Assembly (NCBI RefSeq): GCF_046592965.1
Contig: NZ_JBISBV010000002.1
Location: forward strand, 124,001-188,000
Direction: 5' to 3'
Length of the DNA: 64,000 bases
Origin: Marivita sp046592965
Lineage (GTDB): Bacteria > Pseudomonadota > Alphaproteobacteria > Rhodobacterales > Rhodobacteraceae
Positions 8,473-17,197 of this stretch are shown piece by piece; the first letter of the stretch is position 1, and each line of letters begins with the position of its first letter. The translations under genes were made by a program, and so were the position numbers. The notes below the pieces were generated by a model that saw only the letters and a list, made by a program, of their open reading frames with translations, had not been told where the DNA came from and ran no database searches.

Positions 8473-9777
8473 GTGAGTGATCTGTTTGATATGGGCGAAA
8501 CGCCGGATACTGCGCCGCGTCCCTTGGCGGACAGGCTGAGGCCGCGCAAGTTGTCTGAGGTGATCGGACAGGCGCAGGTGATCGGGCCGGATGCGCCTTT
8601 GAGCGCAATGCTCGAATCGGGAAGCCTCGGGTCGGTGATCTTCTGGGGGCCGCCGGGTGTCGGCAAGACGACCATCGCGCGGCTGTTGGCCGATGAAACG
8701 AACCTTCATTTCATCCAGATCAGTGCGATCTTTTCCGGTGTACCCGAGTTGCGCAAGGTGTTCGAAGCGGCCAAGCACCGGCGCAAGAACGGGCAGGGCA
8801 CGTTGCTGTTCGTCGATGAAATTCACCGGTTCAACAAGGCGCAACAGGACGGTTTCCTGCCGCACATGGAGGATGGCACGATCCTTCTCGTGGGGGCGAC
8901 CACAGAGAACCCGTCATTCGAGTTGAACGCGGCGTTGCTGAGCCGGGCGCAGGTTCTCGTGCTGGAGCGATTGGGACTCGCCGACCTGGAACGCCTGGCG
9001 CAGCGGGCCGAGGTGGAACTCGGTCGGACGCTGCCGCTGGACGGCGCGGCGCGGGAAAACCTGTTGGAAATGGCTGATGGCGACGGGCGCGCATTGCTCA
9101 ACCTGATCGAGCAGGTGATGGCGTGGAAGGTCGAGGGCAAGCTGGACAGCGCCGCGCTCGGCCAGCGGCTGATGAAGCGCGCGGCCCAGTATGACAAGTC
9201 GGGCGACGCGCATTTCAACCTGATCTCGGCGCTGCACAAATCGGTGCGCGGCTCCGATCCGGACGCCGCGCTTTACTGGTTTGCTCGGATGCTGGATGCC
9301 GGCGAAGACCCTCGGTATCTCGCCCGGCGGATCACCCGCATGGCGGTCGAGGATATCGGCTTGGCCGATCCGCAGGCGCAGGCGGTTTGCCTTCAGGGAT
9401 GGGAGACCTTCGAGCGGCTGGGCAGCCCCGAGGGTGAACTGGCGATCGCGCAGGCGCTTGTTTACATCGCGCTCGCGCCGAAATCCAACGGCGTATACGC
9501 GGCTTACAAGGCAGCGCGGCGGGCAGCCAAAAAAACTGGTTCGCTGATGCCGCCGAAACACATACTCAACGCCCCAACCAAGCTGATGAAGGACGAAGGC
9601 TACGGCGCGGGTTATGCCTATGACCATGACGCCGAGGATGGGTTCTCGGGCCAGGATTATTTCCCTGAAGACATGGGCCGCACGGAATTCTACACGCCGG
9701 TGGAGCGTGGGTTCGAGCGCGATCTCAAGAAACGGCTGGAGTATTTCGCGCGGCTGCGGGCAAAGCGGCAAACTTGA
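8473..9777 (+). CDS. rarA: Replication-associated recombination protein A (RarA/MgsA)
   Basis: 434 residues. It is an AAA+ clamp-loader-like ATPase acting at stalled replication forks. Walker A (GPPGVGKTT, about residue 58), Walker B (LLFVDEIHRFNK), sensor region (LVGATTENPSFELNAALLSR) and the C-terminal MgsA tetramerisation region (LHKSVRGSDPDAALYWFARM) are all visible. The GTG start follows the tRNA by 52 bases. crcB begins 31 bases downstream. Confidence 0.96.
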   Translation: MSDLFDMGETPDTAPRPLADRLRPRKLSEVIGQAQVIGPDAPLSAMLESGSLGSVIFWGPPGVGKTTIARLLADETNLHFIQISAIFSGVPELRKVFEAAKHRRKNGQGTLLFVDEIHRFNKAQQDGFLPHMEDGTILLVGATTENPSFELNAALLSRAQVLVLERLGLADLERLAQRAEVELGRTLPLDGAARENLLEMADGDGRALLNLIEQVMAWKVEGKLDSAALGQRLMKRAAQYDKSGDAHFNLISALHKSVRGSDPDAALYWFARMLDAGEDPRYLARRITRMAVEDIGLADPQAQAVCLQGWETFERLGSPEGELAIAQALVYIALAPKSNGVYAAYKAARRAAKKTGSLMPPKHILNAPTKLMKDEGYGAGYAYDHDAEDGFSGQDYFPEDMGRTEFYTPVERGFERDLKKRLEYFARLRAKRQT

Positions 9778-9808
9778 CTCTGCCGCCCGCGCGCGCGACA
9801 GACCGCGC

Positions 9809-10189
9809 ATGATGACGTCCCTGTTTCTAGTGGCCCTTGGTGGCGCAATTGGCGCAAGCCTTCGGTTCGCAACCGGGGTCGGAGTTTTGCGCGCTTTCGC
9901 ACAGGGCGATTTGCCTCTGGCGACCCTGACGGTGAATGTGGTCGGATCGTTCTTGATGGGTGTTTTCGTCGTAGCTGCGGCACAGCGCGGGTTCAACAAC
10001 CTGTCGCCTTTCATAATGACCGGAGTGCTGGGCGGGTTCACCACGTTTTCGGCGTTTTCGCTGGAGACCATGACGTTGATCGAACGTGGCAATGTGGGAT
10101 TGGCGATGGTGTATATCGGGCTGTCAGTGGGTCTGTCGGTCGGCGCATTGGCAATCGGCCTGATGGCCGCAAGGAGTGTATTTGCATGA
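9809..10189 (+). CDS. crcB: Fluoride channel CrcB/Fluc
   Basis: 126 residues with four hydrophobic helices, the size of a Fluc subunit. It is an inner-membrane fluoride exporter acting as an antiparallel dimer. Family motifs are GGAIGASLRFATG near the N-terminus, TLTVNVVGSFLMG and GGFTTFSAFSLE. There are tandem ATGs at 9809 and 9812. The last codons overlap the next gene (ATGA). There is no room for a fluoride riboswitch in the 31-base gap upstream, so it appears to be expressed as part of a housekeeping operon. Confidence 0.94.
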   Translation: MMTSLFLVALGGAIGASLRFATGVGVLRAFAQGDLPLATLTVNVVGSFLMGVFVVAAAQRGFNNLSPFIMTGVLGGFTTFSAFSLETMTLIERGNVGLAMVYIGLSVGLSVGALAIGLMAARSVFA

Positions 10190-11229
10190 GCCGAGTTCAG
10201 ACCATCACCATCGGACCGGGGGACGCCGATCAGCGCATCGACCGCTGGCTCAAGCGGTTGTTTCCGCATCTTGCGCAAGGTCGGATCGAGAAGATGTGCC
10301 GCAAGGGTGAATTGCGCGTCGACGGAGGACGCGTCAAGGCCAATGCGCGGTTGGCGACAGGGCAGGAGGTGCGCATCCCGCCGCTGCCGGAGCCGGGAGA
10401 GGTCGCGTCCGCGCCCAAACCTGCGGTGTCGGACAAAGACGCCGAGATGATGAAATCGCTGGTGCTTTACCGGGATGAGCACATCATCGCGTTGAACAAA
10501 CCGCCGGGTTTGCCGACCCAAGGCGGCAGCAAGCAGACGCGCCATGTCGACGGGCTGTCCGAGGCGCTGACATTCGGTTTTGACGAAAAGCCGCGACTGG
10601 TGCACCGGCTCGACAAGGATACATCCGGGGTGCTGTTGTTGGCGCGCACCCGCAAGATCGCCGGTGCTCTGACAGAGGCGTTTCGGGCACGCGAGACGCG
10701 CAAGATTTACTGGGGCGCCGTCGCCGGGGTGCCGTTTCCGCAGATGGGAACGATCAAGTTCGGGCTGGTCAAGGCGCCGGGTCATGGTGCTGGCGGTGAG
10801 AACGAGAAGATGCGCTGCCTGCATCCGGATAAGGTGGCCAAGACCGAAGGCGCGAAACACGCGACAACGGATTACGCGGTGCTGACATCGCTTGCCAAGC
10901 GCGCGGCCTGGGTCGCGATGGTGCCCGTCACCGGTCGCACGCACCAGTTGCGCGCACATATGGCCGAGTTGGGGCATCCGATCATCGGGGACGGCAAATA
11001 CGGCGGGTCCGGCCAGGAGAACCTTGGCGATGGATGGGGCGCGATGCTGGGCGGAGCGATGAGCCGCAAGCTGCATTTACATGCACGCTCGATCTCGCTG
11101 ACCCATCCGGTCACGGGCGCGCGACTCACCATCACGGCACCTTTGCCGGAACATATGCAGCGGACATGGGATTTTGTGCAATGGGATGTGCGCGACGTGC
11201 CGGCAGATCCCTTCGAGGACATGGAATGA
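10186..11229 (+). CDS. RluC/RluD-family 23S rRNA pseudouridine synthase
   Basis: 347 residues. An N-terminal S4 RNA-binding domain (IDRWLKRLFPHLAQGRIEKM) precedes the RluA-type catalytic domain, with the aspartate motif LVHRLDKDTSGVLLLAR near residue 140 and the C-terminal GRTHQLRAHMAELGHPIIGD. It isomerises uridine in large-subunit rRNA. The order S4 plus RluA fits RluC or RluD, and I cannot choose between them. It overlaps crcB upstream and the ATP12 gene downstream by four bases each, so the three are translationally coupled. Confidence 0.93.
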   Translation: MSRVQTITIGPGDADQRIDRWLKRLFPHLAQGRIEKMCRKGELRVDGGRVKANARLATGQEVRIPPLPEPGEVASAPKPAVSDKDAEMMKSLVLYRDEHIIALNKPPGLPTQGGSKQTRHVDGLSEALTFGFDEKPRLVHRLDKDTSGVLLLARTRKIAGALTEAFRARETRKIYWGAVAGVPFPQMGTIKFGLVKAPGHGAGGENEKMRCLHPDKVAKTEGAKHATTDYAVLTSLAKRAAWVAMVPVTGRTHQLRAHMAELGHPIIGDGKYGGSGQENLGDGWGAMLGGAMSRKLHLHARSISLTHPVTGARLTITAPLPEHMQRTWDFVQWDVRDVPADPFEDME

Positions 11230-11948
11230 GTGACTGGGCACCCAAGAGGTTCTGGAAGGAGACTGCGACCACCGCAACCGACAGCGGGTTCGGTATCTTG
11301 CTGGACGGTCGTCCCGTGCGCACGCCGGCGAAGGCGATGTTAGACGTTCCGAGCAAAGCGCTGGCAGACCGGATTGCGGCGGAGTTCGACGCGCAGGACG
11401 GCGCGATTAATCCGATGTCGATGCCCTTTACCCGCACTGCTAATTCGGCGATCGACAAGGTGATGGTGCAGCACGCGGACGTGGCCGATATGCTGGCCGA
11501 ATATGGTGACAGCGATCTGTTGTGCTACCGCGCTGATGCGCCCGATGAACTGGTCGCGCGTCAGGCGGAGCATTGGGATCCGCTGCTTGACTGGGCGGCG
11601 CAAAACCTCAACGCGCCGCTGGAGCCTCGAATTGGGGTGATTCATCGTCCGCAGGATCCAAGATCGTTGGCAAACCTGCGGTCGCGTGTCCACGAGATGT
11701 CGGCCTTCGAGTTGGCGGCGTTTCACGATTTGGTGTCTTTGAGCGGGTCACTTGTTATCGGGTTTGCCGTAAAGCGTGGCGAGCGTCCGGTTCAAGACCT
11801 CTGGGCGATATCGCGCCTTGACGAGATTTGGCAGGAAGAACAGTGGGGCGCCGATGAAGAAGCGCGCGAAATGGCCGAAATCAAAAAAGCCGCGTTTTTT
11901 CACGCTGATGCGTTTATGCGCTTGATTAACGAGCAATCGACGCCTTGA
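11226..11948 (+). CDS. ATP12-family F1-ATPase assembly chaperone
   Basis: 240 residues. ATP12 proteins bind the F1 alpha subunit during ATP synthase assembly; they occur in alphaproteobacteria and mitochondria. Seen here are the N-terminal MSDWAPKRFWKE, the central GFGILLDGRPVRTPAKAML, a TRTANSAIDKV segment and the acidic C-terminal region (DEIWQEEQWGADEE). The start overlaps the pseudouridine synthase stop (ATGA). It is the last gene of the crcB-rlu-ATP12 run. Confidence 0.93.
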   Translation: MSDWAPKRFWKETATTATDSGFGILLDGRPVRTPAKAMLDVPSKALADRIAAEFDAQDGAINPMSMPFTRTANSAIDKVMVQHADVADMLAEYGDSDLLCYRADAPDELVARQAEHWDPLLDWAAQNLNAPLEPRIGVIHRPQDPRSLANLRSRVHEMSAFELAAFHDLVSLSGSLVIGFAVKRGERPVQDLWAISRLDEIWQEEQWGADEEAREMAEIKKAAFFHADAFMRLINEQSTP

Positions 11949-11974
11949 CGTATGGGAAGCCGGGCGAGTCTAAA
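11945..11974 (+). promoter_or_regulatory. Candidate promoter for aapJ
   Basis: TTGACG at 11945-11950 (overlapping the preceding stop codon) is followed after 18 bases by TCTAAA at 11969-11974, which fit sigma-70 -35 and -10 elements (five and four of six matches). The 179-base gap before aapJ has no gene and is AT-rich around 11,970-11,990. A transcript from here would carry a leader of about 145 bases. Weak evidence. Confidence 0.3.
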
Positions 11975-12127
11975 TAAAAAAAGGGCTATTCTGCTTGACC
12001 TCATCGTCTGAATGCTTCCAAAATCACGGTCATTGACAGCAGGGAACTTTGTGCTGTCTTAGAATGGGCATGAAATCGCTCATACCAAAACGCGCTCTAA
12101 GGCGCGGATAAACAGGAAGAGGTAAAC

Positions 12128-13147
12128 ATGAAAAAGATTGCAATTCTTGGCGCGATGGCTGTCGCTGGCGCTTCGGCTGGGGTCGCATCTGCGGCCACGC
12201 TGGACGATGTGAAGGCGCGCGGCAAGTTGAACTGTGGCGTCACCACGGGCTTGGTTGGTTTCGCTGCGCCGAACGCCAACGGCGAGTGGGAAGGCTTCGA
12301 TGTGGATTACTGCCGCGCCGTCGCTGCCGCCGTGCTGGGCGATCCGACGGCGGTCGAGTTCGTTCCGCTTACCGGCAAGACGCGGTTTACCGCGCTGGCC
12401 TCGGGCGAGATTGATCTGCTGGCGCGCAACACAACCTGGACGTTCTCACGCGATGTCGACCTGAAGTTCGATTTTGTCGGTGTGAACTATTATGATGGTC
12501 AGGGCTTCATGGTCCCCAAGGAACTGGGCGTGTCTTCGGCCAAGGAACTGGACGGCGCGACCGTTTGCATCCAGACCGGCACGACGACCGAACTGAACCT
12601 TGCCGATTATTTCCGCAAGAACAACATCAGCTACGAGCCGGTGCCGATCGAAACCAATGGCGAAGCACAGCCGCTCTATCTTGAGGGTGCATGCGACGTT
12701 TATACGACGGACGCGTCGGGCCTTGCCGCCACACGCGCGGCGTTCGAAAATCCCGGTGATCACGTTGTTCTGCCCGAGATCATCTCGAAAGAGCCGCTTG
12801 GCCCGCTTGTGCGCCACGGCGACAACGACTGGGGCGACATCGCGCGCTGGACGCTCAACGCGCTGATCGCGGCGGAAGAGTACGGCGTGACGTCGGCGAA
12901 TGTTGCGGAGCTTTCGGCAGCACCCGGCAATAGCCCGGAAATCAACCGTCTTCTTGGCACCGAAGGGTCGCTGGGCGAGATGCTTGGCCTTGATGCAGAT
13001 TGGGCCAAGCGCGCAATCATGGTCAGCGGCAACTACGGTGAGGTGTTTGAGAAGAACATCGGTGAGAACACCCCGATCGGTCTGGCGCGTGGTCTCAACG
13101 CACAGTGGACCGACGGTGGCCTGATGTATTCGCCGCCCTTCCGTTAA
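12128..13147 (+). CDS. aapJ: General L-amino-acid ABC transporter, binding protein
   Basis: 339 residues. An N-terminal signal peptide (MKKIAILGAMAVAGASAGVASA) directs it to the periplasm. The mature protein is a PBP2-type binding protein (VKARGKLNCGVTTGLVGFA, EGFDVDYCRAVAAAVLGDP, FVPLTGKTRFTALASGEID), the signature of AapJ/BztA. It binds a broad range of L-amino acids and delivers them to AapQM. It is separated from aapQ by a strong hairpin, which probably gives extra binding-protein mRNA relative to the permease. Confidence 0.95.
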   Translation: MKKIAILGAMAVAGASAGVASAATLDDVKARGKLNCGVTTGLVGFAAPNANGEWEGFDVDYCRAVAAAVLGDPTAVEFVPLTGKTRFTALASGEIDLLARNTTWTFSRDVDLKFDFVGVNYYDGQGFMVPKELGVSSAKELDGATVCIQTGTTTELNLADYFRKNNISYEPVPIETNGEAQPLYLEGACDVYTTDASGLAATRAAFENPGDHVVLPEIISKEPLGPLVRHGDNDWGDIARWTLNALIAAEEYGVTSANVAELSAAPGNSPEINRLLGTEGSLGEMLGLDADWAKRAIMVSGNYGEVFEKNIGENTPIGLARGLNAQWTDGGLMYSPPFR

Positions 13148-13160
13148 GATCTGAAATCGA

Positions 13161-13192
13161 AAAAGGGCGCGGAGGACACCGCGCCCTTTTTT
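13161..13192 (+). terminator. Intrinsic terminator/attenuator between aapJ and aapQ
   Basis: Twelve-base perfect stem AAAAGGGCGCGG/CCGCGCCCTTTT with a six-base loop, ending in a run of T, 14 bases after the aapJ stop. In binding-protein operons such a hairpin lets most transcripts end after the first gene and stabilises its 3' end. Confidence 0.88.
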
Positions 13193-13274
13193 CCCGAAAG
13201 GAACTATAAACCGGGCACGACACCAGAGCGGGCAAACCGCCAGTCGGAATTTCCGGAAAAACAGGGATAAAAAC

Positions 13275-14489
13275 ATGTCCACGCTTTCAGACCCGCAATC
13301 GCGGTCTTTTACGTTGTCCATGCTGATCAACGACAAGCGATACCGGTCCTACACGTTCCAATTCGTCGCGCTTGTCTTGCTCATTCTGGCGATGGCCTAT
13401 CTCGGTTCGAACCTTGTTGAAAACCTGAGAACAGCCGGATTGAACATCTCGTACGAGTTCCTGGGCGAACCGGCGGGATACGATATCAACCAAACATTAA
13501 TTTCCTATACCAGCCAATCCTCACACTGGCGCGCGTCGATGGTCGGTGTTCTCAACACGCTTCTGGTCGCGTTCCTTGGCTGCATCATGGCGACGATCAT
13601 CGGCGTCGCGGTCGGTGTTCTGCGCCTCAGCAACAACTGGCTCGTGCGGCAGTTGATGTCGGTCTATGTCGAAATCTTCCGCAACGTGCCCGTGCTGATC
13701 TGGATTCTCATCATCATGGCGATTTTCGTCGCCGTGTTGCCGCAACCCCGCGACTTCCGAGGCGACGATGCAGACGCGTCGATGGTTTGGGACATGTTCG
13801 CGTTTACCGGTCGCGGTTTCTACTCGCCCAAACCTATTTTCGGGGCCGGGTCCAGCGTTGTCATAGCGGTGTTCGTGGCGTCCCTCATAGGTATCTTCGC
13901 GTATCGGCGCTACACGACCAAGATGCTGTATGAACAGGGCAAACTGCTCCCGGTTCTGTGGCCGTCACTGGCACTGTTCTTTGTGCCTGTGACAATTGCA
14001 TTCTTCATCATGGGTCAACCCATCGCTCTGGAATATCCCGCGCTGCGCGGGTTCAACTTTCAGGGCGGAATATTCATGCGCAACTCTCTGATCTCTTTGT
14101 GGTTTGCGCTGTCGATCTACACCGCCGCGTTCATTGCCGAGAACGTCCGTGCAGGTATTCTGGCCGTCAGCAAAGGGCAAACCGAAGCGGCGGCGTCATT
14201 GGGTTTGCGGCCCAGACGGATCATGAACCTCGTGGTTCTACCGCAAGCGCTCCGGGTCATCATTCCGCCGTTGATCTCGCAATATCTCAACCTCACCAAA
14301 AACAGCTCTCTCGCGATCGCGGTCGGCTATATGGACCTTACGGGAACGCTGGGAGGTATCACGCTCAATCAGACCGGTCGCGCGATTGAAAGCGTCTTGT
14401 TGCTGATGCTGTTCTACTTGCTCATCTCGCTGGGAATTTCGGCGATCATGAACGTGTACAACAACGCCGTGAAACTGAGGGAGCGCTGA
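13275..14489 (+). CDS. aapQ: General L-amino-acid ABC transporter, permease AapQ
   Basis: 404 residues with multiple membrane helices and a large periplasmic insertion, as in AapQ/BztB. The permease contact motif EAAASLGLRPRRIMNLVVLP (about residues 304-323) binds the ATPase. N-terminal sequence YRSYTFQFVALVLLILAMAY begins the first helix. It pairs with AapM in the inner membrane. A 27-base gap to aapM supports one operon. Confidence 0.94.
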   Translation: MSTLSDPQSRSFTLSMLINDKRYRSYTFQFVALVLLILAMAYLGSNLVENLRTAGLNISYEFLGEPAGYDINQTLISYTSQSSHWRASMVGVLNTLLVAFLGCIMATIIGVAVGVLRLSNNWLVRQLMSVYVEIFRNVPVLIWILIIMAIFVAVLPQPRDFRGDDADASMVWDMFAFTGRGFYSPKPIFGAGSSVVIAVFVASLIGIFAYRRYTTKMLYEQGKLLPVLWPSLALFFVPVTIAFFIMGQPIALEYPALRGFNFQGGIFMRNSLISLWFALSIYTAAFIAENVRAGILAVSKGQTEAAASLGLRPRRIMNLVVLPQALRVIIPPLISQYLNLTKNSSLAIAVGYMDLTGTLGGITLNQTGRAIESVLLLMLFYLLISLGISAIMNVYNNAVKLRER

Positions 14490-14516
14490 TATGGGCCGTC
14501 CAAAGGAGCGCACATC

Positions 14517-15812
14517 ATGAGTGACACACATGCACAAACTGTCGCCTATGTCCGCGATACGATGTTGCCGGAACAGGCGCCACCGACCTCGGAAACCGGC
14601 GTCGTCAAGTGGATGCGAGAGAACCTGTTTTCGGGCTGGTTCAATACGGTCCTGACCCTTGTTTCACTTTTCTTCATCTACCAGATCGTCACCGGGGCGT
14701 GGCCCTGGTTTGCCAATGGCATCTGGAGCACCAGTTCGCTGGCCGAATGTCGCGACATGCTTCAGGGCGAGACGGGCGCGTGTTTTTCGGTGCTGACCGA
14801 GCGCTGGAACCAGTTGTTGTTCGGGTTCAAATATCCGCCCGATGGCTATTGGCGCCCGACATTGGCGTTTGTCCTCCTGGTCGTATCGCTCGCGCCGGTT
14901 CTTTATCCCAAAGCACCGCGCAAGCTTCTTGTCTTGACGCTTCTCTACCCGTTTGTGGCGTTCTGGCTGATCTGGGGTGGAACGATCCTGACGCCCATCA
15001 TCGCCTTGATCGGATTCATCGCCGGTTACTTCGCGTTCAAGCGGTTCGAGTACCAAAGCTTCGCAATGGGGATGCTGGCAGGCGTTTTGGCAACTGTCGT
15101 GGTTTGGTGGATTGGCGGATTGCTCGCTTCGTCCATGCCGGGGTTTCTGGCGCTCGAGGCTGTGCCATCGCGCGATCTCGGCGGTTTCATGTTGAACCTG
15201 ATCCTCGGAACAGTCTGCGTGTCGCTTTCGCTTCCGATCGGCATCTTGCTGGCGCTGGGTCGGCAATCGTCGATGCCGATCATCAAGTGGATCTGCATTC
15301 TCTTCATCGAGTTCATTCGTGGCGTGCCGCTCATTACGCTGCTGTTCGTGGCGAACGTGGTTCTGGCGTATTTTCTGCCTCCGGGCACCGCCTTTGATCT
15401 GATCCTGCGGGTCATCATCATGATCACCATGTTCGCATCTGCCTACATCGCCGAGGTGATCCGCGGTGGTCTTGCGGCCCTGCCGCGCGGTCAATACGAA
15501 GCGGCCGACAGCCTTGGCCTTGATTACGCGCAGGCGACCCGTTTGATCATCATGCCGCAAGCGTTGAAGATTTCGATTCCTGGAATCGTCAACGTGGCCG
15601 TGGGGCTGTTCAAGGACACCACTCTGGTGTCCGTGATCTCGATGTTCGATCTTGTCGGCATGATCCGCGGGCCGATCCTCGCCTCGACGGAATGGAACGG
15701 CGTCTATTGGGAACTGTGGGGCTTCGCCGTCCTGTTGTTCTTTGTCGTCTGCTTCAGCATCTCGAAATATTCGCAGTGGTTGGAGCGTCAGCTCGCCACC
15801 GATCACCGTTAA
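14517..15812 (+). CDS. aapM: General L-amino-acid ABC transporter, permease AapM
   Basis: 431 residues, the second permease subunit. It has a long N-terminal cytoplasmic stretch, about eight predicted helices, and the coupling motif YEAADSLGLDYAQATRLIIM near residue 328. FIEFIRGVPLITLLFVANVV is the conserved His/Glu permease helix. An AAAGGAG ribosome site precedes the ATG. The stop is 12 bases from aapP. Confidence 0.94.
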   Translation: MSDTHAQTVAYVRDTMLPEQAPPTSETGVVKWMRENLFSGWFNTVLTLVSLFFIYQIVTGAWPWFANGIWSTSSLAECRDMLQGETGACFSVLTERWNQLLFGFKYPPDGYWRPTLAFVLLVVSLAPVLYPKAPRKLLVLTLLYPFVAFWLIWGGTILTPIIALIGFIAGYFAFKRFEYQSFAMGMLAGVLATVVVWWIGGLLASSMPGFLALEAVPSRDLGGFMLNLILGTVCVSLSLPIGILLALGRQSSMPIIKWICILFIEFIRGVPLITLLFVANVVLAYFLPPGTAFDLILRVIIMITMFASAYIAEVIRGGLAALPRGQYEAADSLGLDYAQATRLIIMPQALKISIPGIVNVAVGLFKDTTLVSVISMFDLVGMIRGPILASTEWNGVYWELWGFAVLLFFVVCFSISKYSQWLERQLATDHR

Positions 15813-15824
15813 GGAGGCCTGATT

Positions 15825-16592
15825 ATGGCTGAAACTGCACAACACGCCGTCTCGGACGAGGTGGCGATCCAAATCCAGAACATGAACAAGTGGTACGGGT
15901 CGTTTCACGTCTTGCGCGACATCGACCTGACGGTGTTTCGCGGCGAACGGATCGTCATCGCGGGGCCGTCCGGGTCGGGGAAATCGACGCTGATCCGGTG
16001 CATCAATGCGCTTGAGGAACACCAGCAAGGCTCGATCACCGTTGATGGCACTCTGCTGTCCTCGGACGTCAAGAACATCGACAAAATCCGTTCCGAAGTC
16101 GGCATGGTGTTCCAGCACTTCAACCTGTTCCCGCATCTGACCATTCTGGAGAACTGCACCCTCGCGCCAATTTGGGTCCGCAAGATCCCCAAGCGCGAGG
16201 CCGAAGAAACGGCGATGCACTTCCTGGAAAAGGTCAAGATTCCGGAACAGGCCGACAAATACCCCGGCCAGCTGTCGGGCGGCCAGCAGCAGCGCGTCGC
16301 AATCGCGCGGTCGCTGTGCATGAAGCCGCGCATCATGCTGTTTGACGAGCCGACCTCGGCGCTTGATCCCGAGATGATCAAGGAAGTTCTCGACACGATG
16401 GTCAGCCTTGCCGAGGACGGGATGACCATGCTTTGCGTCACGCATGAAATGGGATTTGCCCGTCAGGTCGCGCACCGCGTGATCTTTATGGATGCCGGCC
16501 AGATCGTCGAGCAGAACGAACCCGAGGCGTTCTTCAACAATCCGCAGAACGAGCGGACCAAGCTTTTCCTGAGCCAGATTCTCGGGCATTGA
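15825..16592 (+). CDS. aapP: General L-amino-acid ABC transporter, ATPase AapP
   Basis: 255 residues. It powers AapJQM uptake. Walker A is GPSGSGKST (about residue 46), the signature is LSGGQQQRVAIARSL, Walker B is IMLFDEPTSALDPE and the switch His is in VTHEMGF. A strong AAGGAGG ribosome site precedes the start. It is the last gene of the operon, facing the SixA-like gene across a shared hairpin. Confidence 0.96.
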   Translation: MAETAQHAVSDEVAIQIQNMNKWYGSFHVLRDIDLTVFRGERIVIAGPSGSGKSTLIRCINALEEHQQGSITVDGTLLSSDVKNIDKIRSEVGMVFQHFNLFPHLTILENCTLAPIWVRKIPKREAEETAMHFLEKVKIPEQADKYPGQLSGGQQQRVAIARSLCMKPRIMLFDEPTSALDPEMIKEVLDTMVSLAEDGMTMLCVTHEMGFARQVAHRVIFMDAGQIVEQNEPEAFFNNPQNERTKLFLSQILGH

Positions 16593-16598
16593 CCCAAA

Positions 16599-16623
16599 GT
16601 GCCGGGTGTCACGCGCCCGGCAC
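16599..16623. terminator. Hairpin between convergent aapP and phosphatase genes
   Basis: Eight-base perfect stem GTGCCGGG/CCCGGCAC with a nine-base loop, immediately after aapP and overlapping the last codons of the minus-strand SixA-like gene. It has no T run, so if it terminates it does so as a GC-rich hairpin for both directions. Confidence 0.55.
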
Positions 16624-17118
16624 GCCCTCATCCATGATGTCGCGTGGCACCGCGAATCCTGCACAGGATCCGGTGCCAGAAACCAGTGCGGACCAGCACT
16701 CGATGTCAAACGTCATCAACGTGGTCGCGCATGTGGGGTATGCGGCAAAGCGCGGATGATCGGGCCGGCTCTTCACAAGACGATGCGCACACTCCGCAAT
16801 GCCGTGATTGTGCCCGAGCACCAGCACGGTCTCCAGTTCGGCCGTTTTCAGAACCGCGATCATCTCTTCCGCCTCGGCCAGATACAGCGCGCGTTCAAAG
16901 CGGGCCGGGCAGTCGGGCAATGAGAGCAGATCGAGTGTCTGACGGGTTCGGGTTGCGGTCGAGCACAAGACCTCGTCCGGTCCCCAGCCTTGATCCTCCA
17001 GCCAGGCACCCATCACTCGGGCGCTCTTGATGCCGCGCGGATTGAGCGTCCTTGCGTGATCATCACCAGTGCCAGACCAGTCTGATTTGGCGTGACGCAT
17101 GAGGATCAAACGTTTCAC
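16609..17118 (-). CDS. SixA-like histidine phosphatase
   Basis: 169 residues. The RHG catalytic motif is near the N-terminus (LILMRHAKSDW), with a second arginine region (STATRTRQTLDLL) and the late His motif (VLVLGHNHGIAECAHRLV). These are hallmarks of the phosphohistidine phosphatase SixA branch of the histidine phosphatase superfamily. The likely substrate is a phosphohistidine protein or a small phosphate ester. Start is GTG at 17118. It is monocistronic and convergent with aapP. Confidence 0.88.
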   Translation of the reverse strand: MKRLILMRHAKSDWSGTGDDHARTLNPRGIKSARVMGAWLEDQGWGPDEVLCSTATRTRQTLDLLSLPDCPARFERALYLAEAEEMIAVLKTAELETVLVLGHNHGIAECAHRLVKSRPDHPRFAAYPTCATTLMTFDIECWSALVSGTGSCAGFAVPRDIMDEGVPGA

Positions 17119-17197
17119 GGCAGGTCCACCCCGGATTGTGAGCGTCTTGCGTTAGCGAAAAGACACTTGGATGAAAATTTCGATCGCCGCGCGCATG

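Noticed and set aside
9778..9808. Fluoride riboswitch before crcB
   Set aside because: The gap is only 31 bases, too short for the riboswitch, and shows no matching fold.
8914..11076. Long minus-strand open frame opposite rarA, crcB and the pseudouridine synthase
   Set aside because: It lies fully antisense to well-supported genes and its product is Arg/His-rich with no recognisable domain.
14664..16709. Long minus-strand open frame opposite aapM and aapP
   Set aside because: It is antisense to the clear amino-acid transporter genes and its translation is unusually rich in Arg, Asp, His and Gln, typical of GC-rich shadow frames.
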